Source: Chryseobacterium sp. 39-10 (GTDB taxonomy: Bacteria > Bacteroidota > Bacteroidia > Flavobacteriales > Weeksellaceae). Taken from it: a stretch of 64,000 bases of DNA. Of the stretch, positions 1 to 7,099 are shown one piece after another (the first letter of the stretch is position 1; every line of letters begins with the position of its first letter). The stretch lies in the NCBI GenBank assembly GCA_001898255.1, contig MKTK01000015.1, forward strand, positions 1-64,000, given 5' to 3'. Below the pieces are notes generated by a model, which was given only the letters and a program-made list of their open reading frames with translations, was not told the origin of the DNA and made no database searches. Both the position numbers and the translations under genes were made by a program.

Positions 1-206
1 TGTTAATTTTTGTTTTGTCAAAGGTCAAATGTTGGGAGTGAATTGATTTGGTATCGAGGACACTCGGCATTTTTCTTTTTTTATATTAAGTTAGAAAACA
101 GTATTTTTTGCTGGATTTTTATTGTTTTTCCGTTGATTTCAAAGAACGTCTATGGTTGATTTGATTCGTACAACTGAGGTTCCGGCTTTTTCTTTGCCCA
201 TGAACA

Positions 207-390
207 TAGGACGGCACCATCCATACAAAACCCGATTCGGTTCCGCTGGATAAAGGCAGAAAATTCCGAATCGGGCTTGAAATCTTTTTGTCCGAAGGAT
301 TTAGGAGTGTCTGGAAAAATTGTTGGAGCTTGTGGAAAGAATTTTTTTAGAAACCCAAAAAGATTTTTTTGTGTGGGTGGTGCCGTCCTA
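207..390. repeat. Nested inverted repeats, possible MITE or structured site
   Basis: A 20-bp arm at 207-226 (TAGGACGGCACCATCCATAC) is the reverse complement, with two mismatches, of 371-390. Inside it, 231-240 (CCCGATTCGG) pairs perfectly with 266-275. No target-site duplication is clear. It lies in about 500 bp at the left edge without a credible gene, next to the replication genes of element 1. It could be a miniature inverted-repeat element, an RNA structure or part of a transfer or replication origin. The rest of 1-506 shows nothing recognisable. Confidence 0.5.
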
Positions 391-506
391 CATTTGCAAA
401 CGTAAAAGCCCAACCGCAGTTGGGAAACTTAATCAATGGACGTGGTTGTTAATGGAAAACTAAAGGAAATTCATTGGAAAATGGTTTCTCCAATGATTTA
501 AACTGA

Positions 507-1346
507 TCAAATATTACAAAACCACTCGTTCAAGTCCTTAAAATTATGATAAATTAAAGAGCAATCCTCTACATTTTTGTATTGACTTTTAATTTTTAAT
601 TTAACCGATTTCCCATTCTTATCATTGTCTAGAAAAAGTGAAATTTTCTCATATTGTTTCAGTTTTTCTTCCACCTTGAAAAACATTGCAGTTGAATTTA
701 AAGTCAAGTAATCACAGTTTGAATTATCTGATTTGTCTAAATTTCGGTAGGTCAGATAATCGAAAAAGCCCTCAAATATGAGAATCTCGTTCTTGAGATT
801 GTTATCATTAACAATCAACGTCACATCCTTTTTTCCCAAACATATTTTTGACTGTGGATTGCGAATCTCAAAACCTCCGGACTTATTCTGAAATCCAATT
901 CCGAAATATTTTCTTCCTTTCAATTCGTAGTGAATTTCCTTAACCCTATGCTTTTGCTCAAAAACTCTTCGGGACTTCAGATACTGAATTAATGCAGGAT
1001 GCTGGATTTCTTTGATTTCTAAAATCTGATTGCATGTTTGACCAGTAGTTTCGTGATATTTTATTTCATTTTGAACTCTAAAATCCAATGTTGAAAGGCA
1101 TTTCAATGCTTCTGAAACGGAACATTTCTTTATCTGTTGGACAATTGAAATCACATCGTAACTTTTTCCATTTCCAAAATCGAACGCCTTGTTTTTGACA
1201 AAATCGACCGCCAGACTTGGAATTTTTTCCTCCCGGTCCAACGCAAAATAAAACGCAGTTTTCGGATTTTCTTTGACCGGAAACAGCCCGAACGACTCCA
1301 AAACCGCCCGAATTCCGACGTTTTGCTTGACTTTTTCGCAATTCAT
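507..1346 (-). CDS. Toprim domain protein, primase-like, of an integrated plasmid element
   Basis: This 279-residue protein carries the two signatures of a Toprim fold: a conserved Glu (FEGFFDYL, residues 191-198, E192) and an acidic DxD motif (LDND, 239-242). The N-terminal part (about 30-70) reads like the second half of a CHC2 primase zinc finger, but its zinc cysteines are absent. Such proteins occur beside replication or mobilisation genes of Bacteroidota plasmids and conjugative or mobilisable elements, where they are thought to prime or process DNA. It is transcribed leftward, like rep, on the other side of the iterons. The start is ATG at 1344-1346. The exact biochemical role is not deducible; primase versus nicking or editing activity remains open. 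Confidence 0.75.
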   Translation of the reverse strand: MNCEKVKQNVGIRAVLESFGLFPVKENPKTAFYFALDREEKIPSLAVDFVKNKAFDFGNGKSYDVISIVQQIKKCSVSEALKCLSTLDFRVQNEIKYHETTGQTCNQILEIKEIQHPALIQYLKSRRVFEQKHRVKEIHYELKGRKYFGIGFQNKSGGFEIRNPQSKICLGKKDVTLIVNDNNLKNEILIFEGFFDYLTYRNLDKSDNSNCDYLTLNSTAMFFKVEEKLKQYEKISLFLDNDKNGKSVKLKIKSQYKNVEDCSLIYHNFKDLNEWFCNI

Positions 1347-1370
1347 TTTTTTTCTTTTAATGCAAATTAC

Positions 1371-1760
1371 TTATCCACATTTCCCTTTTAAATAAAAAAG
1401 ACTTTTAATTTATTTTTATATTACTTTTAGCAAACGGCATTCTTCTTTTGCCACAAAGGATTTAATGGTGTTTTTCGGTGAGTTCAATTCCGAAAACTAG
1501 TGAGTTCAATTCCGAAATTTGGGTGAGTGCAATTCCGAAATAAAGCCTGTTTTGGGGTGAGTGCAATTCCGAATCGATTTTTCCATTTATTCTGATAACC
1601 GTAGTTATCCACAAAACAGCTAGGTTATCCACAATTTTTGTGTTTTCTAAATCTTCGGGTGAGTGCAATTCCGAATTCGATGCTGTTATTTTGTTCATTT
1701 TTAACATTTCTTTAACTTTAGTGAGTGCAATTCCGAATTGGTGGTGAGTGCAATTCCGAA
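1371..1760. other. Iteron-type replication origin with DnaA boxes
   Basis: Seven copies of a 17-bp iteron, consensus GTGAGTGCAATTCCGAA, lie at 1478-1494, 1500-1516, 1523-1539, 1557-1573, 1659-1675, 1721-1737 and 1744-1760. The first two carry GTGAGTTC at the 5' end. Several start 22-23 bp apart, about two helical turns, as expected for initiator binding on one DNA face. Three perfect DnaA boxes TTATCCACA lie at 1371-1379, 1605-1613 and 1625-1633, and an AT-rich stretch occupies 1380-1440. The last iteron ends just before the stop of the rep gene. This layout is that of a theta-type plasmid origin. Confidence 0.88.
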
Positions 1761-1761
1761 A

Positions 1762-2886
1762 TCAGACAATCATCGGATAGCCATTAGGGAATATTTCTCC
1801 CATTTTTGTATTTCTATACAAATGCTTGATGTGTGCCTGAATTTCAATAAGAAATTTTTGACCTTTAAAGTCGGTCGATGCTATCTTTCTCATTCTGCAG
1901 TTCCTAATAAATTCCTTGAAGGCTCTTTCAATCAGTTCCCTTGTCTGCGGTATATTTTCGTATTGATGGAAAAACTGGACTGTTTCGGCTTCGTCTAATC
2001 TATATCGTTTTTTGAAATAGAGCAATCTTCGGTTAATTTTATGACTTTGGTTAAAATTCTCTTGGTTTGATTCTATAAGTTTTTTTGCTTCTTCAAATGG
2101 ATGAGAAAATCCTTTGGTTAAGATAGGAACAATAAATATGGAATCCTTTTCATACCTGTATTGGAAAGAAAAACTATTGTATCTGTCGAGATTGATTTTG
2201 ATGGGCTTTAGAAATTTGAAGCAGAAATCTTTGGTATTTTTATAATTTAACCCAAACTTTTTATTGAAATTACCCAGCTTCAGCATTGTTCCCGATTCGG
2301 GAATTTTTGAAAGCCAGATGGAGAAAATAATGTGTTTGTTGTTTCTGATATTATACACCAGATGATAGAGTACATAATTATATTCGGGAATAACCAATAA
2401 TTTTTTCAGCCAGTAACTGCTAATTAGAAATGTGGTAAAACCTCTTTGGTCATAGGTTGGCGTAGAAATAAGTCCGCCAAATGTTTTGATTTCTTTCCCT
2501 TTTGAATTAAGCGATTTGTACCATCCCATCTTAAATTTGGCGAGAAACTCATAGGCATCCACAACCTGCTTTGTGGAACCACTCGGAGAAATTTTACTGT
2601 TCCGGATTTTGATGGAGGCGAAAATGTTATTTTCTGTTTCAAATTCTTCATCAAATAGGGAAAGTTGCTTCGGACGGTCTTCGGGACGAAACTGTTCATT
2701 GCCGATAATTGCAACGATATTGAAAATGACTCGAAGCGCATTGATTGGGATGTCCGCCGCTTGTTGGTCATCAAAAATAAAGTCGTCCACGAAATGGTTT
2801 CCCAGCCGAATCTTGTCGGGAACTTTTTCTCCCTTGTCCTCAAACTTCTTTCGGACATGGCGCAAATCTTTTTCAGATAAAGACAT
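1762..2886 (-). CDS. Plasmid replication initiator, Rep_3/RepB family
   Basis: This 374-residue protein has the two winged-helix layout of iteron-binding Rep_3 initiators. The first part includes a region near residues 40-60 (IPINALRVIFNIVAIIG) that matches the start of the first winged helix of this family in Bacteroidota. The second winged helix contains a stretch around LSKIPESGTMLKLGNFNKKF. The family binds iterons, opens the origin and recruits the replisome. The gene ends 2 bp from the iteron array, so the initiator and its binding sites are adjacent, though the sites are downstream of the gene instead of upstream. It points to autonomous replication of element 1 at some stage of its life. 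No frameshift or truncation is seen. Confidence 0.85.
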   Translation of the reverse strand: MSLSEKDLRHVRKKFEDKGEKVPDKIRLGNHFVDDFIFDDQQAADIPINALRVIFNIVAIIGNEQFRPEDRPKQLSLFDEEFETENNIFASIKIRNSKISPSGSTKQVVDAYEFLAKFKMGWYKSLNSKGKEIKTFGGLISTPTYDQRGFTTFLISSYWLKKLLVIPEYNYVLYHLVYNIRNNKHIIFSIWLSKIPESGTMLKLGNFNKKFGLNYKNTKDFCFKFLKPIKINLDRYNSFSFQYRYEKDSIFIVPILTKGFSHPFEEAKKLIESNQENFNQSHKINRRLLYFKKRYRLDEAETVQFFHQYENIPQTRELIERAFKEFIRNCRMRKIASTDFKGQKFLIEIQAHIKHLYRNTKMGEIFPNGYPMIV

Positions 2887-2936
2887 TTTCTATTCTTAAT
2901 GTTCCTGATTTCTTATTTCCTGATTTCAGATGGTAA

Positions 2937-3164
2937 TTATTTGGTTCGAACAGTTTTCTTTACTAGTTTTATTTTCTCACTTTTCAGTGTTTTGTCTCCA
3001 TCAATGAGATTGTAGTGTTTGTAGGAATCAACACCAGTTGCTTTGAACACCCTTTTTTCGGCTTCTCCTATATTGGGGATCCTCACTTTCTGGATACCCA
3101 GATATTCGTAAGATATTTTATTGATGGTTACTTTTTGACCAGGTTTTAAGTCAGATATTTTCAT
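2937..3164 (-). CDS. Small basic protein of unknown function
   Basis: Seventy-five residues, rich in Lys and predicted beta strands (MKISDLKPGQKVTINKISYE at the start). It has no signal peptide or membrane segment. It lies between rep and the wHTH gene, in the same direction, 50 bp from each, and so is probably in the same transcript. The fold may be a small SH3- or OB-like barrel; that is a guess from the spacing of Gly and hydrophobic residues. I do not recognise the family. Confidence 0.6.
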   Translation of the reverse strand: MKISDLKPGQKVTINKISYEYLGIQKVRIPNIGEAEKRVFKATGVDSYKHYNLIDGDKTLKSEKIKLVKKTVRTK

Positions 3165-3215
3165 TGTTTTAAGTTTTTACGATTTGTTAGAAATGAAATC
3201 GACTTTTTATTGATT

Positions 3216-3926
3216 TCATGATGTTTTCGGTCGTTTGATATTTGGAATGGAATCGACGGAAACTGTATCATCATTTTGACTATTCTTCAAATAGGGCAGG
3301 ATACTTTTTAATGAGGATTTCCAGTTGGAAATGGGTCTTCCAGAACTATTCCGCCAGTCGTTTTCTAACCACGAATGATATTTTTCTTCAATTACAGAGT
3401 CCAAAAGAGGCTGATAATCCTCTAAAGTTGTTGCAAACTGAATAAATTCTTCCAATTCGGGAATAATTTTTGACTTGCTGCTTTTGGAAGTATCAGTAAT
3501 GGAAACTTTATCACTAGATTTACTGATTTTGGGAACAACTTCCTTGGACGAATCGCTTCTCTTTAAAGTTTCATGTTTTTCAACAATTTCCAAACTTGGT
3601 ACTTTTTCGATTTTTTCCTTCTCTATTTTCTCCAGTATGGGAATATCAGATAAGTAATTTAACAGAATTCTGTAATTACAAGGAAATCCACTTTTGGACT
3701 CAAATTCAACAAGACCCAACTCGCGAAGTTTATCTTTGGTCGGTTTTACGGTTTTTCTAGTTATTCCCAATGCATTACCGAGTGCAACATCGGAAATAAC
3801 GACCTTATAACTATCGTTGTCCTTTCCTAATTTCAAAAGGTACAGATAGAGCGAAATTGCCGAAGAGCCAAGTCTTGCCTTGTGATTGAAGTCCCAAAAT
3901 CGGTCGATAAGTTCCAAGTAATACAT
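3216..3926 (-). CDS. Winged-helix protein, probable replication or partition accessory
   Basis: The N-terminal 95 residues look like a winged helix of the type in DnaD/RepA-like plasmid proteins: helical residues 15-35, a recognition-helix pattern at GNALGITRKTVKPTKDKLRE, then LGLVEFESKSG as the wing. A low-complexity Ser/Lys/Glu linker (about 100-150) leads to a C-terminal helical region with aromatic residues (YHSWLENDWRNSSGRPISNW) that resembles the C-terminal DNA-binding tail of DnaD-like proteins. In 236 residues there is no enzymatic motif. It follows the two small excisionase-like genes and precedes rep, so a part in replication control is likely. The start is ATG at 3924-3926. Confidence 0.6.
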   Translation of the reverse strand: MYYLELIDRFWDFNHKARLGSSAISLYLYLLKLGKDNDSYKVVISDVALGNALGITRKTVKPTKDKLRELGLVEFESKSGFPCNYRILLNYLSDIPILEKIEKEKIEKVPSLEIVEKHETLKRSDSSKEVVPKISKSSDKVSITDTSKSSKSKIIPELEEFIQFATTLEDYQPLLDSVIEEKYHSWLENDWRNSSGRPISNWKSSLKSILPYLKNSQNDDTVSVDSIPNIKRPKTS

Positions 3927-3928
3927 TT

Positions 3929-4180
3929 CTAACTGCTTGCAAAAAGTTCTATAGCCTTTTTCTTGTCGATCATGATGATGTTTCCTTTCTGAATGATGGC
4001 TTCATCCAAAATTCCTGAAGATTTAATCTTGGATGCTTTTGAAATGGAACAGCCCAGAATTTTTGCCAAACCTTTTAAACCGTATTCATACATATTTTCA
4101 GAATTTAAATTTTTAGATATCTCTAAAAATTCTTTTACGGTCAGATTGCAAAGAGGTGTTTGTGGGGTTATGTTTTCCAT
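3929..4180 (-). CDS. DUF3853-like small DNA-binding protein
   Basis: This 83-residue protein is a paralogue of its upstream neighbour: both have L-T-x-x-E-F near the N-terminus, then Y-x-x-GLxxLAxILGCS and a closing I-x-I-D-x-x-K-A-x-E-L-F. The pattern is that of the DUF3853 family in Bacteroidota mobile elements, small helix-turn-helix proteins that resemble excisionases. Its ATG overlaps the stop of the preceding gene by one base, giving tight translational coupling. The two may form a heterodimer acting on excision or replication; this is inference. Confidence 0.72.
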   Translation of the reverse strand: MENITPQTPLCNLTVKEFLEISKNLNSENMYEYGLKGLAKILGCSISKASKIKSSGILDEAIIQKGNIIMIDKKKAIELFASS

Positions 4181-4464
4181 CAGCTGTTATCTTTAAAAAG
4201 TTCTAATGCTTTTTCCGAATCAATGATAATTTTTCTCCCATTTTGAATGATGGCTTCATCAAAAATTCCCTTACTTTTCAATTTTCCTGCATGATTTTTA
4301 GAGCATCCCAATATTCTTGCTAATCCAGAAAGACCGTAAACATACTTTTCATTAAATACCTTTTCTTGTGTGGGGTTTTCTGATGATTCTTGTTTTCTGG
4401 CATCTAAAATTTCCACAAATTCACCTATGGTCAATTGCCAAATTGGTCTATTATAATCTTCCAT
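4180..4464 (-). CDS. DUF3853-like small DNA-binding protein, first gene of leftward operon
   Basis: I place the start at the ATG of 4462-4464 (MEDYNRPIWQLTIGEF), giving 94 residues. An upstream in-frame start would add 40 residues rich in Tyr and Ile that read through the promoter region. The helix-turn-helix is in GLSGLARILGCSKNHAGKLK. The downstream gene is its paralogue. The leftward promoter with a -7 box on the minus strand lies at 4534-4541, which suggests control by the divergent repressor-like gene. A function in excision or copy control is likely but not shown. Confidence 0.72.
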   Translation of the reverse strand: MEDYNRPIWQLTIGEFVEILDARKQESSENPTQEKVFNEKYVYGLSGLARILGCSKNHAGKLKSKGIFDEAIIQNGRKIIIDSEKALELFKDNS

Positions 4465-4520
4465 TTTGAAATTTTTATTGTAATTTGTTCTAAAAAAATA
4501 CTTATTTGTATATATTTTAC

Positions 4521-4541
4521 TATATTTGTATTGCAAATATA
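4521..4541. promoter_or_regulatory. Face-to-face promoters sharing a 21-bp palindrome
   Basis: TATATTTG at 4521-4528 is a perfect Bacteroidota -7 box for the rightward HTH gene. CAAATATA at 4534-4541 is the same box on the minus strand for the leftward operon. Together they form the palindrome TATATTTG-TATTG-CAAATATA. One dimeric repressor bound here could control both directions, as in a phage lysogeny switch. Confidence 0.65.
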
Positions 4542-4598
4542 AAATAAATATTGAAATATATCTATATTTTAATCTCAAAAACAAAAAAAAAATTAAAG

Positions 4599-5048
4599 AT
4601 GACTATAACTGAAAGATTGCAAAGTTACATGACCTACAAAGGGTTAAACCCCAATAAAATCACTGTTGAAGCTGGTTTGTCTGTTGGTTTAATTGGCAGA
4701 GCTATAAAAAACAACTCGGGACTCAACTCAGATACTATTGAAAAAATACTATACACTTATACCGATTTGAATCCAGAGTGGTTTATTTCGGAATCAGGTG
4801 AAATGCTAAAAACCAACAACCAAAACATTAATAATAATGGCTCAGGAAATAATGTAAACAGCAACATTAATGGAAATATTAGTGGAAATGTTACTATTTC
4901 GCATAGCGAGTTTTCTAATATGATAGAACTTCAAAAAGGCTATCAAGAAATACAAAAAGAACTAACAGAAAGATTGAAAACCAGTCAAGAGCAACTATCG
5001 GATAGCATGAGACAGGTTACTATACTTCTTGAAATTTTAAAAAAATAA
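4599..5048 (+). CDS. Phage-repressor-like HTH regulator with coiled-coil tail
   Basis: The start is ATG at 4599 after an A-rich leader (149 residues); a farther upstream ATG at 4551 lies in the promoter region. Residues 1-70 form an XRE/CI-like helix-turn-helix (ITVEAGLSVGLIGRAIKNNS), followed by DLNPEWFISESGEML, the usual end of the domain in Bacteroidota phage repressors. An Asn/Gly/Ser-rich linker (about 75-105) connects to a C-terminal coiled coil, probably for oligomerisation. The gene diverges from the DUF3853 operon across a palindromic double promoter and lies two genes upstream of the integrase. It is probably the master repressor of element 1. Confidence 0.75.
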   Translation: MTITERLQSYMTYKGLNPNKITVEAGLSVGLIGRAIKNNSGLNSDTIEKILYTYTDLNPEWFISESGEMLKTNNQNINNNGSGNNVNSNINGNISGNVTISHSEFSNMIELQKGYQEIQKELTERLKTSQEQLSDSMRQVTILLEILKK

Positions 5049-5050
5049 CT

Positions 5051-5740
5051 ATGAAAAGGATTTTGATAATTAGTGCTATTTTATTTGGGGGAATCGTGAT
5101 TGCTCAGCAGAAGAAAAATGCTTTGAATAATTGGAAAAGTAGAGATGCAGAAATCGCACAAAAGGTTTTTTCAAAATATCAGGAAAAAGAAAATAAGAAA
5201 TTAGAAGATGAAAAAGCAGATTTAATAAAAATTCAAAAAAAGTTGAAAATTGAGATAATAAACGAAGGGGACATTGAGAAATACAATCAAAATATATGGC
5301 TTCGTATTGTAAAAGTGAATAATGGAAATTTAGAACAGATTGTTGATACGAGAGATAAGGATATTTCAGTTGTTACAAATACAATGGGAACGAACAATTG
5401 GAAAGATGAAGCAGGAGGGTTTAATTATACATCTTTCACTGACTTAATGAAGATTTCCCAGGAGCTTACAAGTAATAGAAATGAAACAGGAATATTAGCA
5501 AACTCATTAAAGCCCATTGAATCTTTTGAAACCCGCGAACCTGTTTTATATTTTTCTTTAAAAATCTACACACATAAAAACAGTTCAGAACAAACAACTT
5601 TACCAACCTTGTCCAAAACAATAAATATTTATGCTGACAACCAACTGATAAAGACTTTAAAATACTCTTTAGATGACTTTATAAAAGCAGAAGGAGTGTC
5701 AATACGGGACTTTAAATTGGGTTCTATTGAAAATCGATAA
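5051..5740 (+). CDS. Exported protein of unknown function in element 1
   Basis: Residues 1-19 are a signal peptide (MKRILIISAILFGGIVIAQQ) with probable cleavage after Ala. The mature part starts with a charged helix (about 25-70, many Lys/Glu) and continues as a mixed alpha/beta domain with no recognised motif. It begins 2 bp after the repressor stop and ends 14 bp before the integrase, so the three are likely co-transcribed. An envelope protein linked to a repressor and integrase may be a lysogenic-conversion or exclusion-type cargo; this is inference. No cysteine lipobox is present. Confidence 0.6.
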   Translation: MKRILIISAILFGGIVIAQQKKNALNNWKSRDAEIAQKVFSKYQEKENKKLEDEKADLIKIQKKLKIEIINEGDIEKYNQNIWLRIVKVNNGNLEQIVDTRDKDISVVTNTMGTNNWKDEAGGFNYTSFTDLMKISQELTSNRNETGILANSLKPIESFETREPVLYFSLKIYTHKNSSEQTTLPTLSKTINIYADNQLIKTLKYSLDDFIKAEGVSIRDFKLGSIENR

Positions 5741-5754
5741 TCAATTTTTCTAAT

Positions 5755-7023
5755 ATGAATATAAAGTATCACGCTCAATTTCTTCTTGACAGGGAAAAAG
5801 ACAATCCTACTGCAAAACTGCGATATCGCATTAAGTGGGATGGCAATATTGTGGCTTTCAATTTGGGATATAGAGTAGAAATACAAAAATGGAGCAAGGA
5901 AACACAACGCTGTAAGGCCAATACAACTCACGGCGATAAGAAAATTTTCGCAAGCATTATCAACAGGAAAATTCAAGAATTTGAATCGGCTTGTCAAAGA
6001 ACTTTTCAAAAATTTGAAGTTGATGTAATGTCTCCATGCTCAAAACAATTCCGTGAATCTTTTAATTGCGAAGTTGGGAGAACTTCGAAAACTGAAATTG
6101 TAGAAGAAAAGTCTTTTTTTGATGTTTTTGACCTATTTACTCAAGAAGAATCAAGAAACTCATATTGGAAAGATAAAACCTTGATGAAGATGAATACGCT
6201 AAAAAACAAGTTAACAGAATTTAATCCCAATTTAAAATTTGACAACTTGGATGAGGAGGGCTATAACAAGTTCCAACATTTTTTGGAATCAAAAAATCAT
6301 AAAAACTCTACTATTCTGAAAGAGTTTAAGTCTTTAAAGTGGTTTTTAAAATGGGCAAAAAGAAAAGGATATCAAACAAATTCCTATTTCGAACTATTTC
6401 AACCAAAACTAAAGAACATTCCGAAAAAAGTTATTTTTCTTTCACAGGATGAATTGAAGAGATTTCGTGAATATGTAATTCCCGAAAACAAAAAACATCT
6501 TGAAAAAATTCGGGACGTTTTCTTATTTCAATGCTTTACCGGTCTGCGATATTCTGATGTTTTTAATTTACGGAAATCGGACGTCAAAGAAAAACACATT
6601 GAAATAAATTCTATAAAAACATCTGATAATCTCACAATCGACCTTAATGCGCATAGTCGTGAAATTTTGTTAAAATACAAAGATGAAGATTTTGTGCAAA
6701 ATAGAGCTTTACCCGTTATTAGCAATCAAAAAATGAATGACTACCTAAAGGAGTTGGCAGAGTTAGTAGAAATTGATGAACCTATTACGCAGACTTATTA
6801 TATGGGAAAAAAAAGAATTGACGAAGTGTTACCGAAATATTCTTTACTTGGAACTCACTGCGGTAGAAGAACATTTATTTGCAATGCATTATCACTTGGG
6901 ATTCCTCCGCAAGTAGTAATGAAGTGGACTGGACATAGTGATTACAGCGCCATGAAACCCTATATAGATATTGCTGATGAAATAAAAGCAACCGCAATGG
7001 AGAAATTTGATTTAATAATTTAA
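5755..7023 (+). CDS. Tyrosine recombinase (integrase) of element 1
   Basis: This 422-residue protein has the usual three parts: an N-terminal arm-binding domain (1-100), a SAM-like core-binding domain (about 110-220) and a catalytic domain. All key residues are visible: Arg I in FTGLRYSD (R265), the H-x-x-R box in THCGRRTF (H368, R371), the third-box His in TGHSDYS (H394) and nucleophile Y403 in KPYIDI. It should therefore be active, integrating and excising the element. It is the phage-type integrase common in Flavobacteria (phage_int_SAM_5-like). The element end is about 4 kb downstream at 11054, with the methyltransferase cassette in between. Confidence 0.9.
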   Translation: MNIKYHAQFLLDREKDNPTAKLRYRIKWDGNIVAFNLGYRVEIQKWSKETQRCKANTTHGDKKIFASIINRKIQEFESACQRTFQKFEVDVMSPCSKQFRESFNCEVGRTSKTEIVEEKSFFDVFDLFTQEESRNSYWKDKTLMKMNTLKNKLTEFNPNLKFDNLDEEGYNKFQHFLESKNHKNSTILKEFKSLKWFLKWAKRKGYQTNSYFELFQPKLKNIPKKVIFLSQDELKRFREYVIPENKKHLEKIRDVFLFQCFTGLRYSDVFNLRKSDVKEKHIEINSIKTSDNLTIDLNAHSREILLKYKDEDFVQNRALPVISNQKMNDYLKELAELVEIDEPITQTYYMGKKRIDEVLPKYSLLGTHCGRRTFICNALSLGIPPQVVMKWTGHSDYSAMKPYIDIADEIKATAMEKFDLII

Positions 7024-7081
7024 ATATTGGGACAAGGGGATTTGGTAATGTTTTTTAATCGGCAAGAATTATATTTTATTG

Positions 7082-7099
7082 TAACTTTGCAATAAGGTG
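7082..7099 (+). promoter_or_regulatory. Promoter immediately before a GTG start, probably leaderless
   Basis: TAACTTTG at 7082-7089 is a perfect -7 box, with an upstream TTG at about 7078. The transcription start expected some 7 bases after the box falls at 7095-7097, at the GTG start codon of the methyltransferase (7097-7099). The mRNA therefore probably has almost no leader. Confidence 0.55.

Noticed and set aside
150-413. 87-codon minus-strand frame at the left end
   Set aside because: It runs across the nested inverted repeats; composition (many Phe, Pro, Lys) follows the DNA repeats and no family resemblance is seen.
1462-1707. 81-codon minus-strand frame in the iteron region
   Set aside because: It contains repeated SELHSPE-type segments that are translations of the iterons, so it is a by-product of the origin.
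1478-1760. CRISPR array
   Set aside because: The 17-bp repeats are short, unevenly spaced, have no cas genes and sit next to a plasmid initiator; they are iterons.
2573-2899. 108-codon plus-strand frame opposite the rep gene
   Set aside because: It lies wholly within the antisense of a well-supported initiator gene.
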